Of a DNA stretch of 64,000 nucleotides, positions 8,651 through 18,063 are shown piece by piece (the stretch's first letter is position 1; the number at the start of each line of letters is the position of its first letter). The stretch is taken from NCBI RefSeq assembly GCF_002844275.1, contig NZ_NXGX01000004.1, positions 372,001-436,000 on the forward strand. Reading direction: 5' to 3'. Position numbers and translations under genes: made by a program. Below the pieces are notes generated by a model. It saw only the letters and a program-made list of their open reading frames with translations, was not told the DNA's origin and did no database searches. This stretch comes from Thalassospira lohafexi (lineage in GTDB: Bacteria > Pseudomonadota > Alphaproteobacteria > Rhodospirillales > Thalassospiraceae).

Positions 8651-10579
8651 ATGGCACGTCACGCGTTTGACGAGGTTTTGGAGCGGCTTGACGAAGCACT
8701 GTCTTCGCCTGCACTTAACCGCGCCATATTGATCGTAACGTTGTTTGCCATGGCAGGGCATTTCGTCCTGACGTGGGTTGGGCCGGATATGCTGGGCGCG
8801 TATCGCACGGCTGATATTCCCTTTTATGCGTTGTTTATACTCGGCGGCGTGCCGATCCTTGCCCAGCTCGTACTTAAATTCCTGCGGCGCGAAATGGGGG
8901 CGGATTTTCTCGCCGCCATTTCGTTTATCACGGGGGTGGTTCTTGGCGAATATCTTGCCGCCAGCCTGATTGTCCTGATGTTGACCGGCGGGCAGGTGCT
9001 GGAAAGCTTTGCCATGCGCAAGGCATCCTCAGCACTCAATGCGCTGGCCAGACGCATGCCAAGTGTTGCGCACCGAAAGGACGCGGCGGGCGAGATTTCC
9101 GACATCGCGATCAATGAGATTGAAATTGGCGATCTGATCGCAGTCTTTCCCCATGAAACAGCCCCGGTGGATGGCACTGTTGTCGATGGGCATGGTTCGA
9201 TGGATGAAAGCTATCTGACCGGGGAGCCTTATGTGGTCGCCAAAGCACCGGGGACTTCAGTGCTTTCGGGGGCCATCAATGGCGAGGCGGTGCTGATCAT
9301 TCGTGCGGAAAAGCGCGCGCGGGATTCCCGCTATGCCCAGATTATGAATGTCATGGCCGAGGCCGAACAAAAACGCCCGCGCATTCGTCGCCTTGGCGAT
9401 CAGATCGGTGCGTGGTTTGCCCCGGCGGCGTTGCTGTTTGCCATAGTGGTCGGGTATCTGAGCGGCGATTCATCGCGCTTTCTGGCGGTTCTTGTGGTGG
9501 CAACCCCGTGTCCGCTTTTGATCGCCATTCCGATCACGGTGATGAGTGCGATTTCCATTGCCGCACGGCGCGGGATCGTCATTCGTGATCCGACCGTACT
9601 GGAACGGTTGCCGACCTGCCAAACCGCCATTTTTGATAAGACCGGCACGCTGACTTATGGCCGCCCGGAACTGGTCGAAATCCTGCCCGGCGCGGATGTC
9701 GATGGCGCACATGTGTTAAGGTTGGCCGCCAGTCTGGAACGCTATTCCAAGCATCCGCTGGCCTCGGCCGTGCTGGCCGCTGCACGCGAACGCAACCTGC
9801 CGCTTGATGAGGTCAATCATGCCTCGGAAAAGCCGGGGCAGGGCCTAAGCGGGCGGGCGGATGGGCATGAGGTCGTGGTGACCCATCGCAACAAGCTAGC
9901 GAAAACTGATCCTGCGATTGCTGCCCTTCTGCCCGAAACCACTGCCGGGCTTGAATGCGTGGTGCTGATCGATGGTGATTATGGTGCAACCTTCCGGTTC
10001 CGCGACCAGCCACGTGCCGAAGGCAGCAGTTTTGTCGGTCATCTGGGCGATATCCATCACTTCAAAAAGGTCATGTTGCTATCGGGTGATCGTGAAAGCG
10101 AGGTCAGCTACCTTTCGGAATTGCTGGGCATTTCCGAAAGTCTGGCGTCGCAAAGCCCGGAACAGAAAGTTGCCATCGTGCGGGCTGAAACGGCCAAAGC
10201 ACCAACCATTTTCATGGGGGATGGCATTAATGACGCCCCGGCACTGGCCGTTGCCACGGTTGGTATCGCCTTTGGCAAGGAAAGTGCGGTAACGGCGGAT
10301 GCCGCAGGTGCTGTGATCCCCGAAGCATCCTTGGTCACAGTCGATGAGCTTCTACACATCAGCATTGCGATGCGCCGCATCCTTTTGCAAAGTGTGATCG
10401 GCGGTATGGTGCTGTCGATCCTTGCTATGGGCTTTGCGGCAGGGGGCTATATCACCCCGGTCGCCGGTGCGCTCTTGCAGGAAGGCATTGATGTGATTGC
10501 GATCCTCAATGCGCTTCGGCTTGCGCTTCGGCATGATATTGATGCGGATTTAAGGGCGGAAACATTTGATGAGCTGTAA
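8651..10579 (+). CDS. P1B-type heavy-metal-translocating ATPase with a TPC transport motif
   Basis: A 642-residue P-type ATPase of the heavy-metal class. Visible hallmarks are the actuator loop SYLTGEP near 193, the membrane metal-site motif VATPCPLLIAIP near 283-294, the phosphorylation site DKTGTLT near 328, the SKHPLA histidine motif of P1B ATPases near 364, and the hinge MGDGINDAPAL near 523. It has no N-terminal HMA metal-binding domain and begins almost directly with membrane helices. The usual CPC/CPH is replaced by TPC, so the ion (zinc, cadmium, cobalt, copper or other) cannot be read off. It sits in an apparent operon behind the HdeD-like gene. No MerR or ArsR regulator is adjacent. 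Confidence 0.92.
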   Translation: MARHAFDEVLERLDEALSSPALNRAILIVTLFAMAGHFVLTWVGPDMLGAYRTADIPFYALFILGGVPILAQLVLKFLRREMGADFLAAISFITGVVLGEYLAASLIVLMLTGGQVLESFAMRKASSALNALARRMPSVAHRKDAAGEISDIAINEIEIGDLIAVFPHETAPVDGTVVDGHGSMDESYLTGEPYVVAKAPGTSVLSGAINGEAVLIIRAEKRARDSRYAQIMNVMAEAEQKRPRIRRLGDQIGAWFAPAALLFAIVVGYLSGDSSRFLAVLVVATPCPLLIAIPITVMSAISIAARRGIVIRDPTVLERLPTCQTAIFDKTGTLTYGRPELVEILPGADVDGAHVLRLAASLERYSKHPLASAVLAAARERNLPLDEVNHASEKPGQGLSGRADGHEVVVTHRNKLAKTDPAIAALLPETTAGLECVVLIDGDYGATFRFRDQPRAEGSSFVGHLGDIHHFKKVMLLSGDRESEVSYLSELLGISESLASQSPEQKVAIVRAETAKAPTIFMGDGINDAPALAVATVGIAFGKESAVTADAAGAVIPEASLVTVDELLHISIAMRRILLQSVIGGMVLSILAMGFAAGGYITPVAGALLQEGIDVIAILNALRLALRHDIDADLRAETFDEL

Positions 10580-10588
10580 AGCCCTTGG

Positions 10589-13378
10589 TCAAGTTTGATC
10601 GGGGCGCAGGAAGCTCCGCGTCTGCTCAATCGCCTCGCGCAATCCAACACGCTGCACCTCAACATCTTCGGGAAACGCCCCCAAAAGCCTTGATGGCATG
10701 CGGTTATCGAGCAAGACAAACACCCCGCGATCTTCGGCACGGCGGACAAGGCGGCCGAATGCCTGTTTCATGCGCAAACGCGTAAGCATGTCGTCGTAGC
10801 GTGCGCCGTGGAATGCCGCCTTACGTGCGCGGTGCAGGATGTCGGGGCGCGGCCATGGCACGCGGTCAAAGACAATCAGGCGCAAGGAATCACCCGGCAC
10901 ATCGACCCCGTCGCGCACCGCATCGGTTCCGAGCAAACAGGCATCGCGCTCGACCCGGAAAATATCAATCAGGGTGGATACATCCATGCCGTCAATATGC
11001 TGGGCCAGCAATTGTAACCCGGCATCATCCATCGGGCCGGTCAGGCGTTCGTAAATCGCGCGCAGGCGCGTGATGGCGGTAAACAGACCAAGTGCACCGC
11101 CGCCCGATGCCAAAAACAGTTCGCGATAGGCCGCGGCAATATGGTCGGGGTTATCGCGCCCCAGATCATTGACGATGAAAACACGGGTTTGTTCGCGATA
11201 ATTATACGGGCTTTTCATTGCCGCCCGGATGGCGGGCAGCGGCATGTGTGATGCGCCGGTGCGATCCTCGGCGACGTGCCAGTCAAAATCATCATCGCCC
11301 GTGCCATCGCGAAGGGTGGCGGACGTCACCACCATGCCATGCGCAGTCGGGGCAAGTGCGGATGTCAGCGGCAAGGTCGGGTCAAGGTAATGGCGATGCA
11401 TGCCGACATCAAAATCGCGGCCAAACTGGCGTTCAATCGCAAACCATTCGACAAAGGTTTTGGGCGTTTCCTCAACCAGGGACGCCAGCATTTCACGCCA
11501 CGCAGCAACCTGCATGATCGCACGGCGTTCGAGCGACCGGATGGCGGCATCAAGGCGCTGACGTTCGGCGGATTCAAGTTCGTCGGCCTTTTCATCGAGC
11601 ATATGCGCGATGATTTTAATCAGCAGTTTGGCCGGTTTTTCCATCGCGGCAAGTGCGCGGTCCAGATCGGCGGCACTGGCGAGAACCCCATCAATCGCCG
11701 GTTTGCAATCGGTTTCAATCGAATAGCCCCGGTCGCCATCCGCCGCACGGGCCAGCACCTGTGCACGGACATGGGCCAAAAAGGCCTCGGCCGGGCCTTT
11801 GGCATGTTCCGATCCATCATGAATGCGCGACAGCCAACCCTGTTCAGGCAGGCATTGGGCGGCGACAATTACCGCATTGACGGCATCACGCAACTCATCA
11901 CGATCGACAATCAGGGTTTCAAGCCGTTGTTTCAAACCACGTGCGCGCGATGATCCTTTTTGCTCCGCACCCAGCAACCAGCGGCGCAATTCCTGACCTT
12001 CCTGTCCGGTCAGATGGGCGGAAAAGGCCTTATCAGCGGCATCAAACAAGTGATGGCCTTCGTCAAAGACATAGCGTGATGGCATGGAGGCATCATCAAG
12101 CCCGCCCAAGGCCGCCTGCACCATAACAAGCGCATGGTTGGCCACCACGATTTCGGCCGAGCGCGCCCGGCGCACGGTTTTTTCGATAAAGCAGCGCGAA
12201 TAATGCGGGCAGGCGGCGTAAATACATTCGCCGCGCTGATCGGCAAGCGCGCCGGTAAAGCGGTTACCGAGTAATTCGGTCAGCCATGCAGGGAAATCCC
12301 CGCCGACCATGTCGCCATCACGGGTATGCAGCGCCCAACGCGCAATCAGGCCCAATGGCGTTGCCTGATGGGGTTGCTGGTTAAGCGGCCTTTGGGCTTC
12401 TTCGAAATTCAGAAGACAGAAATAGTTTTCCCGGCCTTTGCGCACCACGGCCTTAAGGCGTTTGTCCTTGGGATCGGTATAAAGCCGATCAAGTTCCTGA
12501 TCGATCTGGCGTTGCAGGTTGCGGGTGTAGGTCGAAATCCACACTGCACCGTCGTTTTTCTGTGCCCAAAGCGATGCGGGCGCGACGTAGCCAAGCGTTT
12601 TCCCCGTCCCCGTTCCGGCCTCGGCCAGAACGATGTTGGGCGCGCCATCATGAAGACGCGGGCCAAAGGCCGAGCAAACCGATGACGCATAATCGGCTTG
12701 CTGCGGGCGTTCTTCGGCACCCTCGCCCAGAAGTTCTTTCAGGCGTTTACGCGCATCCTTGGGATCAACCGGATTGTTGGCCGGGGGCGGGGGCGGGGCA
12801 TGTTCGGCCCATTCGCCAAGCTTCTTCCAGACTTTCAATCCGTCATAAACCGCATAACGATGCGGCCCGTCACCATCCGCCCCCAAGGCTGCCAAAACGG
12901 GCACACCCCACGGCCAATGCCCGCGCGCCATCGGCCATGCGATGGCAAGGGCGGGGGCGCGTTTGTTGCGATGAAGGGTGGCCAGTTCCTGCAAAAGTCG
13001 TTTCATGGCCTCGGCCAGCGCTTCGGCCTGTCCGATCAGATCGTCACAGGGCTTTTGCCCGGTTGCCAGCGCAATACCACGCGGGGTCGGCACACAAAAC
13101 TGGGCCGGGCGGACAAATGCAAACAGTTCGAGCAAATCATGGGCCGGAAACGGATCGGTTTTCAAACGCCGCGCACAGGCAGGCGTATGCACCAAAATCG
13201 GGCGGGTTGACCGCGCCCGTTTGGCCGCAGCCCCATGCGGGAGTTCTTCAATCTCGCCATCGGGGGATAAAAACACAGCATGGCGCAATCCAACGACCAT
13301 GACCGGCGCGTTGGGTGGATTGAAACGGGGTGTGTTTTCGTCGGAACGATCATCGAACATTTGGGGCACTATAAGCAT
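10589..13378 (-). CDS. DinG/XPD-like ATP-dependent DNA helicase
   Basis: A 929-residue superfamily 2 helicase. Walker A is AEAGTGTGKT near residue 255 and the Walker B/DEAH-type box is DEGHHLF near 440. Between them are four cysteines (FCLL near 320, then ECIYAACPHYSRC near 380) in the spacing of an XPD/DinG [4Fe-4S] domain. The C-terminal helicase domain ends with the motif VI-like region KQAFGRLVRRAEDRG. DinG-type 5'-3' helicases resolve R-loops, D-loops and G-quadruplexes. The long N-terminal region (about 1-245) is typical of the alphaproteobacterial version. The ATG at 13378 is used; the ATG at 13360 is possible. Converges on the metal ATPase gene, whose stop is 9 bases away. Confidence 0.9.
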   Translation of the reverse strand: MLIVPQMFDDRSDENTPRFNPPNAPVMVVGLRHAVFLSPDGEIEELPHGAAAKRARSTRPILVHTPACARRLKTDPFPAHDLLELFAFVRPAQFCVPTPRGIALATGQKPCDDLIGQAEALAEAMKRLLQELATLHRNKRAPALAIAWPMARGHWPWGVPVLAALGADGDGPHRYAVYDGLKVWKKLGEWAEHAPPPPPANNPVDPKDARKRLKELLGEGAEERPQQADYASSVCSAFGPRLHDGAPNIVLAEAGTGTGKTLGYVAPASLWAQKNDGAVWISTYTRNLQRQIDQELDRLYTDPKDKRLKAVVRKGRENYFCLLNFEEAQRPLNQQPHQATPLGLIARWALHTRDGDMVGGDFPAWLTELLGNRFTGALADQRGECIYAACPHYSRCFIEKTVRRARSAEIVVANHALVMVQAALGGLDDASMPSRYVFDEGHHLFDAADKAFSAHLTGQEGQELRRWLLGAEQKGSSRARGLKQRLETLIVDRDELRDAVNAVIVAAQCLPEQGWLSRIHDGSEHAKGPAEAFLAHVRAQVLARAADGDRGYSIETDCKPAIDGVLASAADLDRALAAMEKPAKLLIKIIAHMLDEKADELESAERQRLDAAIRSLERRAIMQVAAWREMLASLVEETPKTFVEWFAIERQFGRDFDVGMHRHYLDPTLPLTSALAPTAHGMVVTSATLRDGTGDDDFDWHVAEDRTGASHMPLPAIRAAMKSPYNYREQTRVFIVNDLGRDNPDHIAAAYRELFLASGGGALGLFTAITRLRAIYERLTGPMDDAGLQLLAQHIDGMDVSTLIDIFRVERDACLLGTDAVRDGVDVPGDSLRLIVFDRVPWPRPDILHRARKAAFHGARYDDMLTRLRMKQAFGRLVRRAEDRGVFVLLDNRMPSRLLGAFPEDVEVQRVGLREAIEQTRSFLRPDQT

Positions 13379-13461
13379 CCCTGCACGGTGGCGCCACAGG
13401 GGAAATTGACCTATGTTTGAATTTATAAAACTTGACCCTGATCACAAGAAGGCTGTCGTAC

Positions 13462-14307
13462 ATGGCACCGCCCAATACCCGAAATCAACACTTCTGGCGC
13501 GACGACGCTTTGCCGTTTGTTGAACTGCGCCGTGTCGCGGACGGGCGGGCGGTATGTTATGAGCGCCACAGCCACGATACGTTTTCGATTGGCACGGTAA
13601 AGGGCGGTTACAGCACCTATTGGAACCGGGGCAAAACCCACGCAACGCAGGCCGGATCGGTGGTGATCCTCAATCCCGAAGATGTGCATGGCTGCAACCC
13701 GGTGGCGGGGGCGGACTGGTGTTATGACATGCTGTTTGTCGACCCGGACTGGCTTTTGGATCTCCAGATTGAAATTGATGCCGATGCGGCGGGAAAGTTC
13801 GCGATGTTTTCCGATACGCTCAGCCATGATCCGCGTCTTTATGCCGGGTTGCTGGGGCTTGCCGATACGTTAAGTGATCGCGATACAGATGTTCTGGGCA
13901 AGGAAACGGCACTGGTGTCGTTCTTTGGTGATTTGCATGTGCAGCTTGACGGTACGGGCGTTCTGGACCATCAGGTCAGCCTGCGGACCGGGGGCAAGAT
14001 GGCCGAGGTTTGCGATTATATCCGCAGCCGATGCCATGAAAATGTCAGTCTGGATGATATCTGTGGGGCGGTTGGCTATTCACGGTCCTATCTGGTGCGG
14101 GTGTTTAAAAAGACATTTGGCATGACGCCCTATGCCTATTTGATCAATTGCCGCATTCAACGGGCGCGCCATGCGTTGCGCCGGGGGCAAAGGATCGCCG
14201 ATGTCGCGCTTGAAACCGGCTTTGCCGATCAGGCCCATTTTCAGCGCATCTTCAAACGGCTGATGGCAGCAACCCCGCGGCAATATGCCCGCACAATAGT
14301 GGCTTAG
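13462..14307 (+). CDS. AraC family transcriptional regulator
   Basis: A 281-residue regulator with an N-terminal cupin-like effector domain (about 20-150; HSHDTFSIGTVKGGYSTYWN then ILNPEDVHGCNP) and a C-terminal double helix-turn-helix AraC DNA-binding domain (about 185-280; LDDICGAVGYSRSYLVRVFK then IADVALETGFADQAHFQRIF). The start is ATG 13462 (MAPPNTRNQHF), preceded by AGAAGG; the upstream in-frame TTG is not needed. Regulators of exactly this layout usually sit next to a LysE/RhtB exporter. The LysE gene at 15113 is probably its target, although an unrelated AT-rich gene now separates them. Confidence 0.92.
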   Translation: MAPPNTRNQHFWRDDALPFVELRRVADGRAVCYERHSHDTFSIGTVKGGYSTYWNRGKTHATQAGSVVILNPEDVHGCNPVAGADWCYDMLFVDPDWLLDLQIEIDADAAGKFAMFSDTLSHDPRLYAGLLGLADTLSDRDTDVLGKETALVSFFGDLHVQLDGTGVLDHQVSLRTGGKMAEVCDYIRSRCHENVSLDDICGAVGYSRSYLVRVFKKTFGMTPYAYLINCRIQRARHALRRGQRIADVALETGFADQAHFQRIFKRLMAATPRQYARTIVA

Positions 14308-14362
14308 GTCAGAAAAATTCAAGCGATCATCAGGGAAGTTGCAGCTTTTGGGGGGATTGGGA

Positions 14363-15082
14363 ATGTTAGTTTATTGGTTGCCATTCGGTATTTCTCTCGC
14401 TCTAGCAGTAACAAGCGTTTTTTTGGGAATCATTGAGCCTGCCGTCGTGTCGGGGTGCGCTAAAGTTGCTTGCAATTGGCTAAGAGAATTTGAGTGGGAG
14501 ACTATGTCTGCCGGATTATTTGGTTTGTCGGGTGGCTTCATTGTCTTGATAGCTAGCAAACAACAAATCAATGCGATGATTAACTCAACGAAAGAACAAA
14601 TTGCTCATCAAGCAAAGGTACTGAACGACCAAAAAAAGAGGGTTGTAATTGATCGTCTCGATAAGTGCATTGAACTGAGAGAATATTCAAAACCGTTCAA
14701 AGAAGAATTAGAGCTGTTGTCGGCCAGAATCGTTCGTGTATGTCAAGGTGATGACGAGCCCAATCGGGATCGCGGTAGAGCAGTAAAGCGAATTTTGAGA
14801 GAATTTGATAAAGAACCTTTCCGTTTGAGAGTTGTTGCAGTTATGAATGCGATTGAAACCCCAGCGGAAATTCGCAGTTTTAAAATGGCGTTACTTGATG
14901 ACATCCGCAACCTTTTTGAAAATACTCTAGCCGTTCATCTACCAGACACTGACGAGGAAATTAATAACCTTGAAGAGCGGTGTACCCAAGCGATCAGTAG
15001 AATAATTGCTTCAATAGAACAAATTTCTGTTTCTACTGAGCAGGAAGAAAGGAAGTTAGGATTGCTTTATGGAATTGAGTAA
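14363..15082 (+). CDS. Hypothetical AT-rich membrane-anchored coiled-coil protein
   Basis: A 239-residue protein I cannot place in a family. Two hydrophobic segments lie near the N-terminus (about 3-24, LVYWLPFGISLALAVTSVFL, and about 50-65, AGLFGLSGGFIVLIAS). They are followed by a long charged helical region (about 66-235) with coiled-coil character, so it is probably an inner-membrane protein with a large cytoplasmic helical domain. The start is ATG 14363 after a G-rich stretch (GGGGGGATTGGGA). Base composition and codon use are clearly more AT-rich than both neighbours, and it splits an AraC/LysE pair, which points to recent horizontal gain. A sensor or defence role is possible but nothing in the sequence proves it. 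Confidence 0.7.
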   Translation: MLVYWLPFGISLALAVTSVFLGIIEPAVVSGCAKVACNWLREFEWETMSAGLFGLSGGFIVLIASKQQINAMINSTKEQIAHQAKVLNDQKKRVVIDRLDKCIELREYSKPFKEELELLSARIVRVCQGDDEPNRDRGRAVKRILREFDKEPFRLRVVAVMNAIETPAEIRSFKMALLDDIRNLFENTLAVHLPDTDEEINNLEERCTQAISRIIASIEQISVSTEQEERKLGLLYGIE

Positions 15083-15112
15083 TCCTGTGTGCTCTTCTCT
15101 TGCAAAACTAAT

Positions 15113-15733
15113 TTATCCCAAAATCAGATAAACTGCACTGGCCACCAGCAATGCCGCCATTACGCGGTTAAAGATGCGAATGCGCGATGGCTCGCCCAGA
15201 AAACGGCCCAGAAACGCCCCGGCATAGGCCCAGCAGGCGACCGAGGCGAAGCACACCACAAAATAGATCGCGGTAAATTCCCAGATGAGCGCAGGCGCGC
15301 CTGAAGCTGCATAAGCCCCCATCCCGGCAATCGAGGCCAGCCAAGCCTTGGGATTGACCCATTGCATCAGCGCCCCGGTGATGGCCGACGGGCCGACCCC
15401 GGCGTCGCGTTTGCCAAGTTCACCCGAACTTGAAAATAGCTTCCACGCCATGAACAGCAAAAACGCCACCCCGGCCCATTGAATGATCGTGGTCATTTGC
15501 GGGAAGGCGGTTAGCAATTCATGCAGGCCCAACCCGATCAGAAGCAGCAACAGGCAAAACCCCGCCGTGGCGCCAAATACAAGGCGTAAGGACGACCGGA
15601 AGCCAAACTGCACCCCGGAACTTAACACGATGATGTTGACCGGGCCGGGGGTGATTGAGGCGGCAAGGGCGAAGGCGGCCATCGACAGATACAGGCTGAG
15701 CGGGGCGGTCATGATGATGGAGGTCGTGGACAT
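15113..15733 (-). CDS. LysE/RhtB family amino-acid exporter
   Basis: A 206-residue inner-membrane protein with six hydrophobic segments and the LysE/RhtB signature near the N-terminus (AASITPGPVNIIVLSSGVQFGFRS cut here at its core, TPGPVNI, around residue 28). Length and topology match the family, which exports amino acids such as lysine, homoserine or threonine. It faces the AraC regulator across the AT-rich gene at 14363-15082, and regulator/exporter pairs of this kind are common in proteobacteria. ATG start at 15733 with AGAGGAAA upstream at a slightly long spacing. Confidence 0.88.
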   Translation of the reverse strand: MSTTSIIMTAPLSLYLSMAAFALAASITPGPVNIIVLSSGVQFGFRSSLRLVFGATAGFCLLLLLIGLGLHELLTAFPQMTTIIQWAGVAFLLFMAWKLFSSSGELGKRDAGVGPSAITGALMQWVNPKAWLASIAGMGAYAASGAPALIWEFTAIYFVVCFASVACWAYAGAFLGRFLGEPSRIRIFNRVMAALLVASAVYLILG

Positions 15734-15843
15734 TGTGGGGCGGTTTCCTCTGCCAGACTTGGCGTGTTTGGGGCGGTATTCTTGTGTTCAGAATAGCGGT
15801 CTGGTCGGGGAATTATTGAACGTTATTGCCCTTTGATCGGATT

Positions 15844-16371
15844 TTATGGACCCAAAAGGGTCATGAGGACCGATGCCCCACCGGCAATCATGGCATAGCG
15901 CGCGGCCTTGCCAATGGTGACAAGGATCAGAAACGGCACAAAGCGCACACGCATCACACCGGCAAGCAAGGTCAGCGGATCGCCAATGACCGGCAACCAT
16001 GCCAAAAGCAATGACCAAATCCCGTATTTACCAAACCAGCGTGACGCCCGATCCAGCGCATCGGGGGAGACCGGAAACCAGCGGCGGTTTTTGAAGCGAT
16101 CAACATATAGGCCGAGGGCCCAGTTGACCGTTGATCCCAAAACATTCCCCGCTGTTGCAACCGCCACCAACCCCCACACAGCATGATCGCCCGATGCCAC
16201 CAATGCGGCCAAGGCCGCCTCGGACGTGCCGGGCAGGAGGGTGGCGGAGGTGAAGGCCGACAAAAACAGCCCGACCATCAGTGTGAATGTTGTGATCATG
16301 AGGTTCGATAGACCGGATTGGCGCACCCGTCCAGTGATTAGAATTTCACGCCAGCCCGTTGCGTGCGTCAT
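15844..16371 (-). CDS. YqaA family membrane protein (DedA-like VTT domain)
   Basis: A 175-residue protein resembling YqaA, a short member of the DedA/SNARE-associated (VTT) superfamily. Signature stretches are FLSAFTSATLLPGTSEAALA near 38, a NWALG turn near 83, and WLPVIGDPLTLLAGVMRV near 123-141. About four membrane segments are visible. DedA proteins are linked to lipid carrier flipping and membrane homeostasis; YqaA's own role is unknown. Start uncertain: ATG 16371 gives a 23-residue polar extension, while the in-frame ATG near 16302 (MITTFTLMVG) would start directly at the first membrane helix. Neither has a strong ribosome-binding site. Divergent from the phospholipase D-like gene. Confidence 0.82.
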   Translation of the reverse strand: MTHATGWREILITGRVRQSGLSNLMITTFTLMVGLFLSAFTSATLLPGTSEAALAALVASGDHAVWGLVAVATAGNVLGSTVNWALGLYVDRFKNRRWFPVSPDALDRASRWFGKYGIWSLLLAWLPVIGDPLTLLAGVMRVRFVPFLILVTIGKAARYAMIAGGASVLMTLLGP

Positions 16372-16409
16372 TCAACCAATCAGGATTTAAATCGTGTGAG
16401 GATTGAAAC

Positions 16410-18020
16410 ATGCGGGTCACCCGGGCCAATAGTAATGCGCAATTCCTGTTGGACGGGAATGCGTATTTTGCACGGCTTCACCAAAGCCTTGATGGTGTGA
16501 TTGCGGCGGGTGTGGGCGGCAATCGGTTCGTGCGATTGGCATTTTGGCAGATTGCACCTGATGCTTTTCTGCCCGGTTATGGCGGGGGTGCTGGCGCACT
16601 TTTGATCGACAAGCTTGAGGCCATTGCACGTTTGGGCATTCGGGTAGAAATCATTGCTTGGGCCGGGGCGCAGGTTCTCAATAACGTTGTGCCTGAGATG
16701 AAATCTGGCTGGAAGACGCGTGCATGGGTTCAGCAGGTCAATAATCGCAACGCGGGTGCTGGCGCCTATCGGCCTATTCAGATCTATATGGAATCATATG
16801 GGCGGCGGACTTTTGGCATGAGTACGCATCAAAAAATTGTTGTTCTGTCGAATGGTGCTTTGAAAGAAGCCTATGTCGGGGGCATGAACATGGCGCACAA
16901 ATATCTGTCGTCAGATGTGCATGATCCGGAAAACTGGTGGCACGATGCGGCTGTTCGTGTCACCGGTCTGATTGTCGATGATATTGAAGGCGAATGGGTG
17001 CGGCGCTGGAACAAACAACAAGCGTTGCTGGCTCCTGCGGCAACAATCGGTGTAGCCGGTGCTGACCCTGCCAATCTGACGATCACGATGATGACGACCA
17101 ACTCAGAAGCCAATCCGGCGGAGCGTGATATTCGCGCAGGATTGCAAGCAAGGATCGCTGCGGCTGCGAACTATGTTTATCTTGAGAATTATGCCTTAAC
17201 CGATCCATCCATTGTCGAAGACCTTGCGACCTTTAAGCAGGGCGGGGGAACCGTCATTCCGGTTGTCAACCATCCGGCAAACACGACGATGGACGGTTTT
17301 GAGGCGTTTTCCTATCTGATGTATTACACCTATGTGGAGTTGGCACTGGCCGATTTGAACGCGTTTGATGCGGCAGACAGTTGGCGCGGACGCGTCGGCC
17401 CGTTAACCAATTATGTCGCCGCCAATGTTGTCGGCGCGCATGTCGACAAGGCGGGCTATAACCCGGCAAACATGGCGACCCTTAACCCTGCGACGGCCTA
17501 TCGCGTGACATTTAACACCGCGGCAGGTGTGCCAACGCAGATTGGTCTTCGTTATATCTGGGATATTGCGGCGAACAATGACGTGATGTTCGCGCCCAAG
17601 ACATATCGACATAACGACCCGACGAAATGGACATATCCGCATTCGAAAGTTGCAATCATCGATGATCAGTACGTGATGGTCGGTACCAGCAACTGGACCT
17701 ATCGTTCCATGCAGTATGACGGCGAAATCACCCTTGAGATTGATGATGGGGCGTTTGCGCAAGCCGTCCGGGCGCAACTGTTTGCACACTGGCAGATGCC
17801 CGGTGCGGCTGCTGCAGGCGGGGCTGCGGGTGTTGGGGCTGCTTGGTTGCTTGATGCTACGGCAAATCAGGTTGCATGGGCGGGGAATGCATTCGCCCTG
17901 AGTGAAACGCGTCTGGTTCCGTTGGCGTTTGACGATTTTATACATCCGATTTCCCGAGAGGCTTGGAGAAAGAGTTTTTCTTCCGCCAGCCTGGCATCAA
18001 TCGGATCATCGTTTTTCTAA
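16410..18020 (+). CDS. Phospholipase D-like protein with one degenerate HKD motif
   Basis: A 536-residue PLD-superfamily protein (phosphatidyltransferase/nuclease fold). The second HKD motif is canonical: HSKVAIIDDQYVMVGTSNW, with H411, K413 and D418. The first, HQKIVVLSNG at H140/K142 followed by GGMN, keeps H and K but lacks the aspartate four residues after the lysine. A WWHDAAVRVTG stretch after the first motif is also family-typical. No signal peptide or membrane segment is visible. The ATG has GAGG upstream. A small gene follows 43 bases downstream with a strong ribosome-binding site, so the two probably form an operon. Substrate is unknown; secreted PLD effectors, lipid synthases and DNA-acting enzymes all share this fold. 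Confidence 0.85.
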   Translation: MRVTRANSNAQFLLDGNAYFARLHQSLDGVIAAGVGGNRFVRLAFWQIAPDAFLPGYGGGAGALLIDKLEAIARLGIRVEIIAWAGAQVLNNVVPEMKSGWKTRAWVQQVNNRNAGAGAYRPIQIYMESYGRRTFGMSTHQKIVVLSNGALKEAYVGGMNMAHKYLSSDVHDPENWWHDAAVRVTGLIVDDIEGEWVRRWNKQQALLAPAATIGVAGADPANLTITMMTTNSEANPAERDIRAGLQARIAAAANYVYLENYALTDPSIVEDLATFKQGGGTVIPVVNHPANTTMDGFEAFSYLMYYTYVELALADLNAFDAADSWRGRVGPLTNYVAANVVGAHVDKAGYNPANMATLNPATAYRVTFNTAAGVPTQIGLRYIWDIAANNDVMFAPKTYRHNDPTKWTYPHSKVAIIDDQYVMVGTSNWTYRSMQYDGEITLEIDDGAFAQAVRAQLFAHWQMPGAAAAGGAAGVGAAWLLDATANQVAWAGNAFALSETRLVPLAFDDFIHPISREAWRKSFSSASLASIGSSFF

Positions 18021-18063
18021 GGTTCTATCTGAACACGGCAAACAGATTTAAGAGGAGAAAGTC

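Noticed and set aside
12562-13302. 246-codon plus-strand open frame opposite the helicase gene
   Set aside because: It is a shadow of the DinG-type helicase gene, proline/arginine/histidine-rich, and lacks a ribosome-binding site.
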